NCBI RefSeq assembly: GCF_000210295.1
Contig: NC_026743.1
Location: 2,294,001 to 2,358,000 of the forward strand
Direction of reading: 5' to 3'
Length of the DNA stretch: 64,000 bases
DNA from: Trypanosoma brucei gambiense DAL972
Taxonomy: Eukaryota; Euglenozoa; Kinetoplastea; Trypanosomatida; Trypanosomatidae
Shown here piece after piece: positions 55,476 through 64,000 of this stretch. The notes beneath the pieces are model-generated. The model made no database searches. It saw only the letters and a program-made list of their open reading frames with translations, and was not told the origin of the DNA. The first letter of the stretch is position 1. Each line of letters opens with the position of its first letter. The position numbers were made by a program, and so were the translations under genes.

Positions 55476-55949
55476 ATGCGCCGCACCTTCATTTCCTTTT
55501 CTGCTGCATCGGCAGCTGCCGCCGCACCTGTGACAAGTACTAAAATGCAGACACTTCATAAACTTCTTACGGGAGAGGTGAGCTTCAAGAACAAGGCACC
55601 AGTAAAGGACTGCAACATTGTCCATCAGTTTGGGGAAAATTGGGCAACGGAGCTATCTGCTTACGCCAAGACTCTACCGGCGGAGCAGCAGAAAATTATT
55701 GTACGACAAATTGCACGTGTTAAGTTAACACGTTATACCGTGGCTGAGCTTGCGGCATACTGTGGCGATGGCCCTGCACTCTTGGATGAAACGGCACGGG
55801 CAGCCAATATAGAGCAGGGTGTTGCTTTTGTAAAGGCAAAAGGGGTTGAGGCATTTGAGAAATATGTTGCAGAGGAATCGACGAACGCAAATTGGAAGCC
55901 CGAGGAGGCAAAGAAATTTATCGAAGATGTGAAAGCAAAGGCTAAGTAG
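55476..55949 (+). CDS. Probable cytochrome c oxidase subunit VI (kinetoplastid-type), mitochondrial
   Basis: The frame extends to a GTG at 55464, but the ATG at 55476 gives MRRTFISFSAASAAAAAP, a typical short mitochondrial presequence, and 157 residues. The rest is soluble, helical and Lys/Ala-rich with no transmembrane segment. It resembles what I remember of the nuclear-encoded subunit VI of trypanosomatid cytochrome c oxidase, one of the kinetoplastid-specific subunits of complex IV. That match is from memory and cannot be confirmed here; another small mitochondrial complex subunit is the main alternative. The gene itself is well supported. Confidence 0.6.
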   Translation: MRRTFISFSAASAAAAAPVTSTKMQTLHKLLTGEVSFKNKAPVKDCNIVHQFGENWATELSAYAKTLPAEQQKIIVRQIARVKLTRYTVAELAAYCGDGPALLDETARAANIEQGVAFVKAKGVEAFEKYVAEESTNANWKPEEAKKFIEDVKAKAK

Positions 55950-56874
55950 ACTCTGATGTGCGAGTATGTGTCTCTGTGATAAAGTGGTGCCCAAACTTTG
56001 AAGCAGCGGAAGAAAAATGAGTTAAGAGGGTTGGAAAGGAGGAAATGAATAAAGAAGGTGCGGATCCAAGGAATGGTGGAATGAGTGTGAAGAAACACCG
56101 GGATCTGAGGGTTAGGAATAATCACTCCTCGTGCCGGCTGTTGTGAAGAGGATGCGGGGTGTGTGGGGGGAACCATTTACATATTTACATTTATATTTAT
56201 ATATGTGTAAGTGTTTGTGTGTATGGCTCGATGAACGATTACTTTGCTCTCTCCTCCCCCCTTACATGCACATGTGTTTATGCTTGTTGCGTTGTGAGAT
56301 TAGTTGTAGGAAGTCATACTCGTAGTGGGCGTGCCATCCGTGTGGGGCGGGGTGTAAGATGTTTTATTCCACTTTTCCCCACATTAGTAATCCTTCGACT
56401 TTCCTTTAGCTTACATCTGTTGGGTACTGTAGGAGGTGTTAGGGAGGAATTGCCTTTTCACTTGGAATATGGTAATAACGTAGTTGGACACGAATTTACG
56501 CGGTGCATTTAAGCAGTTGCGCGTACCAGTGACGTGATGAAAGTGCGTACACACAAATAAAATAGGAAGAAGCGTGCATGTACACTAACTTGTACCGATG
56601 ACGCACTGGCTGTCATTATGTGGCCGTTCGTGCGCATATTTTTTTTTCTTTTTTTCTTTTCCCATCTTCACCGGATGGTCGCGTTAGACACCTAGGTTGA
56701 TTCAAATTGTGTCAAGGGTGGAGGCTGTCAAGAGGACTTGCAACGAAAATTCAAAGAAAAAAAGAAGAAAGGGAGAGTTTCCGGCCTGCAATAAACACCA
56801 GAGCGGAAAGCGAAGTAGTGGAAGCGTCGCATCGACAAACAACAAAAGAAAAATACAACGCCACCAAACAAGTT
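55950..56874. other. Spacer upstream of the J-protein gene
   Basis: No gene supported. A pyrimidine tract at about 56639-56670 precedes an ATG at 56674-56676, but the first AG follows it at 56686-56687. Splicing there removes that ATG, and 56875 is then the first ATG, after a purine-rich leader of about 187 bases. Confidence 0.6.
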
Positions 56875-57663
56875 ATGGTCTCCAAGAAATCACTGTATGA
56901 TGTACTCGGCCTGTCACGAGATGCTACGGCTGCTGACATCACGCGTGTCTACAGACGTTTAGCGCTGCAGTATCATCCCGACCGCAACCCCGAGGGCGCA
57001 GCAAAGTTTAAAGAAATTTCCAACGCATACAGTGTGCTCTCTGACGAAAAGGACCGTCGTACTTACGATGCGACTGGAATAGTGCCGGGCGCAGCGAGTG
57101 GGAGAGGCGATGAAATGTCGGAATCACAGCGATCTGCTGAAATGCAACAACGTGTACATCAATTTTACGCCACATACGCGGGATCACATGAGGAGGAGGA
57201 AGATGTTATTGAACGATTCAAAAAGTGTAAGGGTAACTTTGGTCGAATGATACGAGAGGAGTTATTGTTTGACAACGGTAAAGTCGAGGAGGTTAAGCGA
57301 CTACAAGACCTTGTGCGCTCCCTTGTGAAAAGGGGGAGGTTGGAATCTACGGAGGCGTGGGAGATTACATCCACAGAAGCGGCACGAAAGCGCATTGAGC
57401 GGGCCATGGCGAAAGAACGGAAAAGGGCTGTTGAAACACTCGACGCAATGGGGTTGAGCACCAAGAAGAGTGGAGCAGGGAGCATGCAAGAGCTTCAGGC
57501 CATTATCTCACGTAACCAAGAGAAGCAGTGGGCTGATATGCTTGGTAATCTGGAGGAAAAGTACGTTAAGCGAAAGAATGTAGCTGAGGAACACGCCGGG
57601 AAGAAAAAGAAGCGGGAACAGCAGGAAAGTGCATCGGCACCTCGAAAAAAGACAAAGAAATAA
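56875..57663 (+). CDS. DNAJC9-like J-domain protein (putative histone co-chaperone)
   Basis: The open frame extends upstream to a TTG at 56707, but the first ATG after the likely acceptor is 56875 and gives 262 residues. Residues ~5-70 form a J domain with the HPD tripeptide in YHPDRN, needed to stimulate Hsp70. No Gly/Phe or zinc domain follows. Instead the helical C-terminal part resembles DNAJC9: FKKCKGNFGRMIREELLF, then AARKRIERAMAKERKRA and LQAIISRNQEKQWADMLGNLEEKY, ending in a Lys-rich tail (KKTKK). In animals DNAJC9 binds histones H3-H4 and recruits Hsp70. A nuclear histone co-chaperone is therefore the best guess. The basic ends could serve as nuclear localisation signals. Confidence 0.82.
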   Translation: MVSKKSLYDVLGLSRDATAADITRVYRRLALQYHPDRNPEGAAKFKEISNAYSVLSDEKDRRTYDATGIVPGAASGRGDEMSESQRSAEMQQRVHQFYATYAGSHEEEEDVIERFKKCKGNFGRMIREELLFDNGKVEEVKRLQDLVRSLVKRGRLESTEAWEITSTEAARKRIERAMAKERKRAVETLDAMGLSTKKSGAGSMQELQAIISRNQEKQWADMLGNLEEKYVKRKNVAEEHAGKKKKREQQESASAPRKKTKK

Positions 57664-58246
57664 GTCTACGCATTATTCTCAGCTAGCCGTGTGCATGCCA
57701 CAACTACATCCGAAAGCGGTGTATCGATGACCATAGATTCTGGAGACTAACTTAGCTGTGTTGGTTTGGGAACTTCGCACTGCGTGAACACTAATGCATT
57801 CAGTTTGGTCGAAACATTGTGACGGCACGCTAGTGACAACTACCTCAACATCACACTTCCAATAGAGTTAGTTTTTTTTTCACTTTCTGACTTTTTTTTT
57901 TATGTTTAGCCATCCCACAAGTGCACGCGTATTCGCGTATAGACGCTCTCATGAAAGCACAAAGGCAGAGAGCGCGCTGCTGCAAGTGTCTACCGCTGTT
58001 TTTCTACTTTTCAAAAATCCTTCGTTTCTTGTCTCGACGCATATTTATTCATTGATTCATTAAATCACTAAGGTAAAACAGCTGTGTCTCCGCGCCGCGG
58101 TGTTTGTTTGTTTGTTTGTTTCTTTCTTTCTTTGACCAAGGAGAGAAACGAAGGATTTGGGAATAGGAAGAACACTTTTATTTGCTAAGGTGCTAAGTTG
58201 CTAAACACCCTAGGTCGCTACTACCCTTTTTAGTGTTGGTGTCCCA
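57664..58246. other. Spacer with GTTT/CTTT repeat and acceptor
   Basis: No gene. Two T runs lie near 57871-57880 and 57891-57901. A GTTT repeat passing into CTTT at 58101-58133 forms the pyrimidine tract for an AG at 58139-58140; no ATG lies between this AG and the start at 58247. Confidence 0.6.
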
Positions 58247-59935
58247 ATGCATTCAGTCCACGAATCGCTCTTAGGGGATGACGCTGCCGCGCGCAATAAT
58301 GGTCGCCAGTCAACCATCAACCGAATTTCAATGCTAGTTGCTCAAAGACTTTCTGTTGTTGGAATGGAGGAGGAGGTTCGACATGGATCGGTCGCTGGCG
58401 CCTCTGTCAACACATTATGTAATGTTATTGGGGCAGGTGTGCTCTCTCTACCACTAGCAATGCATGAGGCATCTATTGTCGGTGGATTTACGCTGATGTT
58501 GTTTATGGCGCTGCTGGGAGGTCTTGCAGCGTTTATGGTCATTATGGGATGTGAAGCAACGCAGCGGTTTTCCTTTGCTGAAGTAGTAGCGCACGCCCTG
58601 TTCCCATCTTACACATTCGAGGATTTTTGTACGAAGGTGGGTAAACTGGCACTTCATGACCTTGGTTGTGTGGGGGGTGGCGCAATGGAAACGGAGGAAC
58701 TGCATCGCAAACACAAGGAGAGGGAGGCGGTAAGCAGACGTAAACGTCGGGCTGTGATTGTTCTTCTTGAGCTATTGGTGTTTATTAACAACTATGGAAC
58801 GCTTATCATATATTCTCGGGTCATTGGTGACTCCATACCTCCGGTCGTGAGCAGCCTCCTGCACACCTCTGGCATTATTGCTACCAGAACCTTTTGGCTG
58901 GTTACGTCCGGGGTCATTTTCTTCTTGCTCAGCTGCGTCCGGCATATGGACGAACTCAAGTGGACTTCTTTTCTGGGATTTATCACTATATTGTACATAG
59001 TCGTCATCGTTGTCGTACGTTATGTCACCAGTCTACAAAATCCCCCATACCCCGATGTGGACCCTGCCGCGCTTGAGGGAATCAACTGGTGTAAAATTAG
59101 TGTGAACATACTTCGCAGCGTATCAACATACAGCATTGCCTTTTCCTATCATAGCAACATTCCCTACTTTTATCGGGAGCTAAGGAACCGCAAACCCCAC
59201 ACGATGCTCAAAAGCGTCTATATTGCGTTTCCCATTGTTACAGTGTGCTACGCTACGACAGGTTTCTTTGGCTACTTGACATTTGGTACGTTAGTCGCCA
59301 GTCCCGCTGCCGGTGGTGACATTGTGCGAAATTACCCAGCGGACGATTTATTGGTTAATATCGGGCGTTTTGGACTCTTTCTACATTTTGCCTGTGTCTA
59401 TCCCATTCTTTCGGTGTGCGCAAGGCGCGGTCTTCACCGAGTTATTATGCATGCACTAACTTGGAACCGTCTGAGCACCCCAGACGAGGAGGACGAAACC
59501 CCACCAGCGAATGAAACTACCAAGTACTACTCCACAGACCACAGGTATAAAATGTCGGGAGGCAGTGATGAATTGCCTTTGAGCGATGACGCTGACAGAG
59601 ATGTTGGCTCTCCGGAAGACACCACCACTCTAGCTATTGTTTTGGAGGCGCTCTTCATTGTGTGCACATCTGTGGTGCTCGCCGCTTACATCTCCGGTAT
59701 ATCCGTCGTGATTGACTTCCTTGGAACACTCCTCGGGACGGTTATGATGTTTACCGTCCCTGGCTTCACAGGTTGGTGTATCTTATCACGTGCGTCGCCG
59801 CTTGGTGGTTCTACTGTGGTTTCGCACACCCGCCTCTTCATGGTTCTTACCTTCCTACTCGTGGTGATGGGAATTGCTTGCACATCGCTGGGTTTGCTGT
59901 TTCTTATCAAACAGTACGTCCTTCCTGCTTTGTAA
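58247..59935 (+). CDS. Amino acid transporter of the AAAP (SLC32/36/38) family
   Basis: The 562-residue protein has about 11 hydrophobic membrane segments. The first carries the family signature around SVNTLCNVIGAGVLSLPLAM (~50-70), with the unwound GAGVLSLP segment that binds substrate. Further segments include VGGFTLMLFMALLGGLAAFMV, VIVLLELLVFINNYGTLIIYSRVIGDSI, a region with SIAFSYHSNIPYFYREL, and the last helices VVLAAYISGISVVIDFLG and VLTFLLVVMGIACTSLGLLFL. Two hydrophilic loops (~145-170 and ~410-450) are charged. Family members move amino acids with protons or sodium across plasma or vacuolar-type membranes. The ~45-residue soluble N-terminus and long loops are more like the SLC38/vacuolar AVT branch than the short tandem AATP genes of trypanosomes, but the substrate cannot be told. 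Confidence 0.87.
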   Translation: MHSVHESLLGDDAAARNNGRQSTINRISMLVAQRLSVVGMEEEVRHGSVAGASVNTLCNVIGAGVLSLPLAMHEASIVGGFTLMLFMALLGGLAAFMVIMGCEATQRFSFAEVVAHALFPSYTFEDFCTKVGKLALHDLGCVGGGAMETEELHRKHKEREAVSRRKRRAVIVLLELLVFINNYGTLIIYSRVIGDSIPPVVSSLLHTSGIIATRTFWLVTSGVIFFLLSCVRHMDELKWTSFLGFITILYIVVIVVVRYVTSLQNPPYPDVDPAALEGINWCKISVNILRSVSTYSIAFSYHSNIPYFYRELRNRKPHTMLKSVYIAFPIVTVCYATTGFFGYLTFGTLVASPAAGGDIVRNYPADDLLVNIGRFGLFLHFACVYPILSVCARRGLHRVIMHALTWNRLSTPDEEDETPPANETTKYYSTDHRYKMSGGSDELPLSDDADRDVGSPEDTTTLAIVLEALFIVCTSVVLAAYISGISVVIDFLGTLLGTVMMFTVPGFTGWCILSRASPLGGSTVVSHTRLFMVLTFLLVVMGIACTSLGLLFLIKQYVLPAL

Positions 59936-60595
59936 CTCCTTCAATGCCAAGCGCGCCTTTTACTTTTAGCCGCTGCTATTCAGAAAGCCGACTCTTGACT
60001 CCCTTCTTTCATTTGTTATTCGGTGTGTGAAACCGATGAAGGTTGTTCAAGCCACCCCTCCTCGTACAAGGGAGATTCCTTACGGAATGGGAGAGAAGGG
60101 CAGAGAGTGTGTGTGTGGGTTTCAACATTCTAATTGACGATTTGTGTGCCCCATTTTTTTTTTTTTTTCGTTGCCACTCACCCCACGTTTGGACGGTTCC
60201 GCTCGATTAGGTGTCTATTTGACTTACTTTTACGCTATGAAGGTTTTGTAGCTGCATCCACCGGCTGCTAACGTGTACCCATGTTGTTTTTCCTTTGATG
60301 TCATGCCTTGTTCATACCCAATTTTGCGGTCGATGAAAACTGACACCTTACTTTTTTTTTTTACGTATATTTGTGCACTTAATTTTCTCTATGGCAATTA
60401 AAACCCGACAACCAACCATAAATTACTTATTCTATGGATTTACTAGACGTTTACGAGAACATTGGTATAGAACTACCCGTCGTTTTCGGCGCTTGTCTGA
60501 TTTGCCGGTACTCAATTATCGCTCTCGCATCAGAGGCGACGAATTCCGTCAGGTGTGGCACAGAAGCCCGGAGCTGAGTGACATATTTTGAATAT
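59936..60595. other. Spacer upstream of the HemK-like gene
   Basis: T runs occur at 60156-60169 and 60350-60362. The first AG after the second run is at 60445-60446, which makes the ATG at 60596 the first of the mRNA. A 66-codon ATG frame (60391-60591) starts before this AG and ends five bases before that start. Confidence 0.5.
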
Positions 60596-61858
60596 ATGCG
60601 TCGATGGCTGCGTAACGTTCGTGGGGGATTACTTCATCCTCGGGCAGCACGGCTTATGGTTTCCTGTGGGAAGACTCATGGCCTGCACATGGTCTCTACT
60701 GTTAGTAGAAACACTGAAACTGAAGATGAAGAAATTAGGGACAACGAATCGTTTCCACATCAAGATGATGATGACGAGTCCGTGACGGAAATAAGCGAGG
60801 AGATGATGCGATCTCTTCCGAAAGCTCCTCCGAAACTGAGGTCAGCGGGGTCACTACTCTCCACCGAAGAGCAGGAGCAACTTACAAGGATGATTTTCAA
60901 GGCGCACTATGCGGGGGAAGGGATAGGGGAAAACGATCGAGCGATGTGGTACCAAAGTGCACTGGAGATCCATTGGCTGGAGGAATGGGCGTACGAGGAA
61001 TTTGACGGGCAAACACAAAGGGATGTGGCACGTCGTGCCGTGAAGAAGGCAGTTCTTCAGCGTGTGGATCTACACAAACCGCTTGCTTATATTATTGGGC
61101 ACCAGCCATTTTACGGTTGTGATATTCGTTGTTCCCCACCTCTCCTTTGTCCGCGACCGGAAACAGAGATGTGGACCCATTGGCTCGTTCGCACATGGCT
61201 TTCGAAAATACCTGAAACGACCCAACCCTTGCGTGTTTTGGATATGTGCTGCGGGACCGGCTGCGTTGGTATTGCCATCGCCAAGCATGTGCCCTCCGCA
61301 CAAGTTACTGCCGTGGATATCCTGGATGAGGCGATTGGGGCATCAGAGGAAAATGCAAAACTGAATGGGCTTGAAGCGAGTCGCTTTTGCACTTTAAAGA
61401 GCGACATGTTCGAATCCTTTCTTGTCTCGAATAGCGGGAGTCTCACCGGAGAGGACACAAAGTTAGACCTCAAGAAGAAAGAACCAGCAGCAGAGCATGC
61501 TGGTTCTTTTGACATCATAGTGTCCAATCCGCCCTACGTGTTGCCGGATCAGTACACTGATTTACCACCTGGTATTAAGTTGTGGGAGTCCAAGTTGGCC
61601 TTGGTGGGCGACGAGAAGCGCGAACAGCAGCAGTATCTTTACTTCCAAGAGCTGTCCGAATTTGGTTCTTTGTTACTGAAGCCCAAAGCGATGCGAAACC
61701 CTGCGCTTTGCGCAGCGCCAAACATTGTTATTGAGGTAGGTCTACAGGCAGAACAGGTTGCGTCCGTCATGGAGAAGAGTAAACTATGGGAAAATGTGGA
61801 GATTCACTTGGATTACGCGCAGCAGATGCGATGGATTACTGCCTCTTCCTCCCACTAA
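60596..61858 (+). CDS. HemK/PrmC-type release factor glutamine methyltransferase, probably mitochondrial
   Basis: The open frame begins at a GTG (60578); the ATG at 60596 gives 420 residues and a presequence-like start (MRRWLRNVRGGLLHPRAARL). An acidic Asp/Glu-rich stretch follows (~45-75). The helical N-terminal domain contains HKPLAYIIGHQPFYG, the PrmC substrate-binding signature. The SAM motif I is VLDMCCGTGCVG (214-225), and the catalytic NPPY is at 311-314 in IIVSNPPYVLP. The enzyme methylates the glutamine of the GGQ loop in class I release factors. With the presequence it most likely modifies a mitochondrial factor, as HEMK1/Mtq1 do. It is longer than HEMK1 because of the acidic N-terminal insert. 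Confidence 0.88.
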   Translation: MRRWLRNVRGGLLHPRAARLMVSCGKTHGLHMVSTVSRNTETEDEEIRDNESFPHQDDDDESVTEISEEMMRSLPKAPPKLRSAGSLLSTEEQEQLTRMIFKAHYAGEGIGENDRAMWYQSALEIHWLEEWAYEEFDGQTQRDVARRAVKKAVLQRVDLHKPLAYIIGHQPFYGCDIRCSPPLLCPRPETEMWTHWLVRTWLSKIPETTQPLRVLDMCCGTGCVGIAIAKHVPSAQVTAVDILDEAIGASEENAKLNGLEASRFCTLKSDMFESFLVSNSGSLTGEDTKLDLKKKEPAAEHAGSFDIIVSNPPYVLPDQYTDLPPGIKLWESKLALVGDEKREQQQYLYFQELSEFGSLLLKPKAMRNPALCAAPNIVIEVGLQAEQVASVMEKSKLWENVEIHLDYAQQMRWITASSSH

Positions 61859-62391
61859 TCTCTCGGAACGGTATCCACGCGCTAAACACCGCAACGGTCG
61901 CCCACTGGCGCAAGTTTTTCGAAACTCATGCTGATGTGGACGACCGTTGCCATTGCGAGCCGTGCTCACCAGGATGTTTCCTTGGGAACGGTGTGGGTCC
62001 CATGATCCCTTTCATCCACGAATGGAGTGTTGTGGTACTGACTTGCACTGATTCACTAGTTTTCTTGTAAATTACTGCTACCATTACTAGTATCGCCGTT
62101 AGTGCCGCAGATGCACTTGTGTTGTGATGATATATTTAGTTTTCAACGTCACCGCTGAATGAATACCACTACGGTAAGGGAAGCCCGTCGCAAAGAGGTA
62201 CGCAAAGGGAGCTGTGAGCGCCCCTTCCTTCTTGTTGTGCTTTGCTGACGCTCGGAAGGCCCCATCTATAAATGGGTAGTATTACAGTTATTATTTTAGT
62301 GTCATTTGTTACTAGTTTTGTAAAGAATCTGCATGTTTCTGCATCTGAGTTTTATTCTTAGAAAGAAAGTGGAAACAGGAAAGAGGCGACG
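61859..62391. other. Spacer upstream of CFAP298
   Basis: No gene; an overlapping frame running from the HemK gene to 62070 is a shadow. A T-rich stretch at about 62327-62358 leads to an AG at about 62360-62361, a likely acceptor with a 30-base leader. Confidence 0.5.
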
Positions 62392-63189
62392 ATGGTTCTT
62401 ATTGAGTGCAAGCGTTTACCAAAGGATGAGTATAGTAAGGACTATGACGTATTTCTAGTGTCCATGCCTGGAAGTACAAACATTGGTGAAGCGACGGATG
62501 CACTTCAAAAAATGCGCAACACTCGGGTGCGTATAAAATGGATGTGTGCGGCAGCGAAGCAGCTTGCAAAAGATTTCTGCTCGGATGAGCAAAAGCACCA
62601 CCTGTTGGGGGCTGTAGAGGATGCAGAGCGCTACATGGCCATTGAGCGAGCAGAAAATCGTCAGTTGTGCTCTCAGGAAGACCTAGACGCCCATATTGCA
62701 GCCTTCAAGGGAAGTGCGATGATTTTGTTCCCGGCCGAATGCAGTGGCACCGACGCCGTGAAACGGCTGGCCCTCGTTCTTGATGATGAAAACACAACTG
62801 ATTTGGAGCGCTCGAAGGCGCACCGCCTTTTGAGTATCATCGACGATGGTGCCGCTACTGAGGATATTCTCCAAGGACCAGCGGTGATGTGGTGGAGTGG
62901 TAAGCCACTTGATAGAAATGCAGATTTTACCAAGTATGTCGGAAAGAATGAAAAAACAAAAATAACGGTGAAGCTGGCGGCCAAGGATGCACCTCCGCCA
63001 CCACGCGAACCGGCTGTGGACGCCAAAACACAGTCAGAGATGATGGCTTTCTACTTTAAAAAGCAGGAAGAAATGAAGAAACTCATTGAAGACGAGGACC
63101 TCACCTATGGTAACAGTGCTTGGGCGGATCCCCGTGGGCTGAGGTCACAGTTGCACGGTTTCGATGGAGTTAAGTACAAACCTGGGTAA
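62392..63189 (+). CDS. CFAP298: CFAP298 (C21orf59/Kurly) cilium assembly protein
   Basis: The 265-residue protein starts MVLIECKR like its animal orthologues and ends in their diagnostic blocks: VMWWSGKPL (~165), YVGKNEKTKI (~183-192), FYFKKQEEMKKLIEDED (~222-238), and NSAWADPRGLRSQLHGFDGVKYKPG at the C-terminus. Human CFAP298 is about 290 residues. In animals and algae it is required for assembly of outer dynein arms and ciliary motility and acts in the cytoplasm as a dynein-assembly factor. In a flagellated parasite the same role in axonemal dynein preassembly is expected. The start follows an acceptor AG near 62361 with no intervening ATG. Confidence 0.93.
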   Translation: MVLIECKRLPKDEYSKDYDVFLVSMPGSTNIGEATDALQKMRNTRVRIKWMCAAAKQLAKDFCSDEQKHHLLGAVEDAERYMAIERAENRQLCSQEDLDAHIAAFKGSAMILFPAECSGTDAVKRLALVLDDENTTDLERSKAHRLLSIIDDGAATEDILQGPAVMWWSGKPLDRNADFTKYVGKNEKTKITVKLAAKDAPPPPREPAVDAKTQSEMMAFYFKKQEEMKKLIEDEDLTYGNSAWADPRGLRSQLHGFDGVKYKPG

Positions 63190-63864
63190 AATGTGAAGCA
63201 AGTACGTTTTTCTCCCCACGGGCACCTCGTATATTATTTCCATTATTATTATTATGGTTTCCAATGGTCTGCTCTTTCTTTTTTTTGTCCCCTACACTGC
63301 GAGGTAGTGTGCTCGCATCTACGTATGCCTCCTCGTGAATGCAACGAAACAACATGAGAATGAAGGAGGAGAGTGATAAACTTCATGTTAGATTGTTATA
63401 GAAACTTCCCAAGTGCGTGCGTGGGGAGTTTGTGTTGTACCTTGTCTGTGCGCCACTGCTGTTGCGTTTTGTTCTCAGATCCCTCATCCCAATATTTTCG
63501 CTGTTTGCACCCGCCGGTTTACATCGATGGGTCCGAGCACTGTGTTTGTCGGTGCTCACCGCATGTGAAATACTTTCTCCTGCAGAGCGGATGCAACGCG
63601 TACTCACACGCACAGGGTTATACATATATACACATATGCATATTTCCGTAGTGATAATAGCAAACATAAATTCTTTGACATACCCCTTTGCTTGTCCCTG
63701 GAGACCTTGATGTTCCTCAATGCACAACAATCGTACGGCTTTCACTTTTCTTACCCTTTCTTTTAAAAATACACCTAACCACCTCGTATCACTATAAAAA
63801 TATATATATATATATAAAATAAATCATAGGTTTCAACTCTTTTTCTCTTACCTTCCCGGTAATA
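63190..63864. other. Spacer upstream of eL18
   Basis: No gene. An ATT repeat is at about 63241-63254 and an AT repeat at about 63800-63818. The pyrimidine tract 63746-63764 is followed by its first AG only at 63828-63829. The leader then contains a second pyrimidine tract (about 63837-63858) before the ATG. Confidence 0.55.
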
Positions 63865-64000
63865 ATGGGCGTAGACCTCACCGGAGTGCAGAAGAAGAAG
63901 CGGGTGGTACGCCACCACACCTACTCGACGAACCCGTACATAAAGCTTCTCATCAAGCTGTACAAGTTCCTTGGGAAACGTACCAATTCCCCATTCAATA
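63865..64000 (+). CDS. RPL18: 60S ribosomal protein eL18 (partial, cut by window end)
   Basis: The last 136 bases encode 45 residues starting MGVDLTG. The blocks NPYIKLLIKLYKFLGKRT and NSPFN match the start of eL18 (human eL18 begins MGVD and has LYRFLARRTNSTFN at the same place). Codon use is strongly biased to C- and G-ending codons, as in the eL22 gene of this window. The remaining ~75 percent of the protein lies beyond the window. It is a component of the large cytosolic ribosomal subunit. Confidence 0.93.
   Translation, partial: MGVDLTGVQKKKRVVRHHTYSTNPYIKLLIKLYKFLGKRTNSPFN

Noticed and set aside
56159..56512. 117-codon frame with TA/TG-derived Ile-Tyr repeats
   Set aside because: Low-complexity N-terminus from a repeat, no recognisable domain.
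1..64000. Many minus-strand frames of 60-180 codons, such as 10199-10729 and 16464-17006
   Set aside because: They lie opposite clear + strand genes, show no family motifs, and a lone minus gene would contradict the one-directional cluster.

Overview
The window looks like a piece of a kinetoplastid chromosome, most likely Trypanosoma brucei or a close relative. All recognisable protein genes lie on the + strand, none has an obvious cis-intron, and they are separated by AT- and pyrimidine-rich spacers. Most starts follow a long pyrimidine tract and a first AG, the layout expected for trans-splicing and polycistronic transcription. No strand switch, tRNA, rRNA, transposon or CRISPR array was found. 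The species call is inferred from layout and protein similarity, not from a database search.

Layout. 1-1359 has no convincing gene. 1360-5580 is a large protein, possibly a scaffold nucleoporin. 6053-8383 is a crooked-neck/Clf1 HAT-repeat splicing factor. 8738-11671 joins a PH domain to a degenerate Arf-like GTPase domain. 12954-14357 is a SET-domain lysine methyltransferase. 14835-20348 and 21838-25383 are two large tandem-C2 paralogues; the second corresponds to the C-terminal half of the first. 27024-28547 is a basic Ser/Pro-rich protein with four nearly identical 21-residue repeats. 29112-30113 is an unknown protein. 30914-32140 is proteasome ATPase RPT6 and 33044-38650 a TRIP12/UFD4-type HECT ligase. 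After a 2.8 kb spacer come 41442-42497, an alternative-oxidase-like protein that has lost most iron ligands; 43030-45384, gamma-tubulin complex GCP2; 46415-49054, a MAK5/DDX24 helicase; 49367-49912, an unknown charged protein; 50209-50601, ribosomal eL22; 51715-52620, an RMDN-like TPR protein with a myristoylation signal; 52951-54978, mitochondrial intermediate peptidase; 55476-55949, probable cytochrome oxidase subunit VI; 56875-57663, a DNAJC9-like J protein; 58247-59935, an amino acid transporter; 60596-61858, a HemK/PrmC methyltransferase; 62392-63189, CFAP298; and the start of ribosomal eL18 at 63865, cut by the window end.

Neighbours do not form one pathway, as is normal for such clusters. 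Themes are housekeeping (proteasome, ribosome, splicing, rRNA helicase), mitochondrion (peptidase, oxidase subunit, release-factor methyltransferase, AOX-like protein) and cytoskeleton/flagellum (GCP2, CFAP298, RMDN-like). The most unusual items are the AOX-like pseudoenzyme, the tandem-C2 pair with a recurring helical linker, the PH/Arf-like fusion, and a few candidate very short genes in the spacers. Several long reading frames begin at GTG or TTG; for these I moved the start to the first in-frame ATG.
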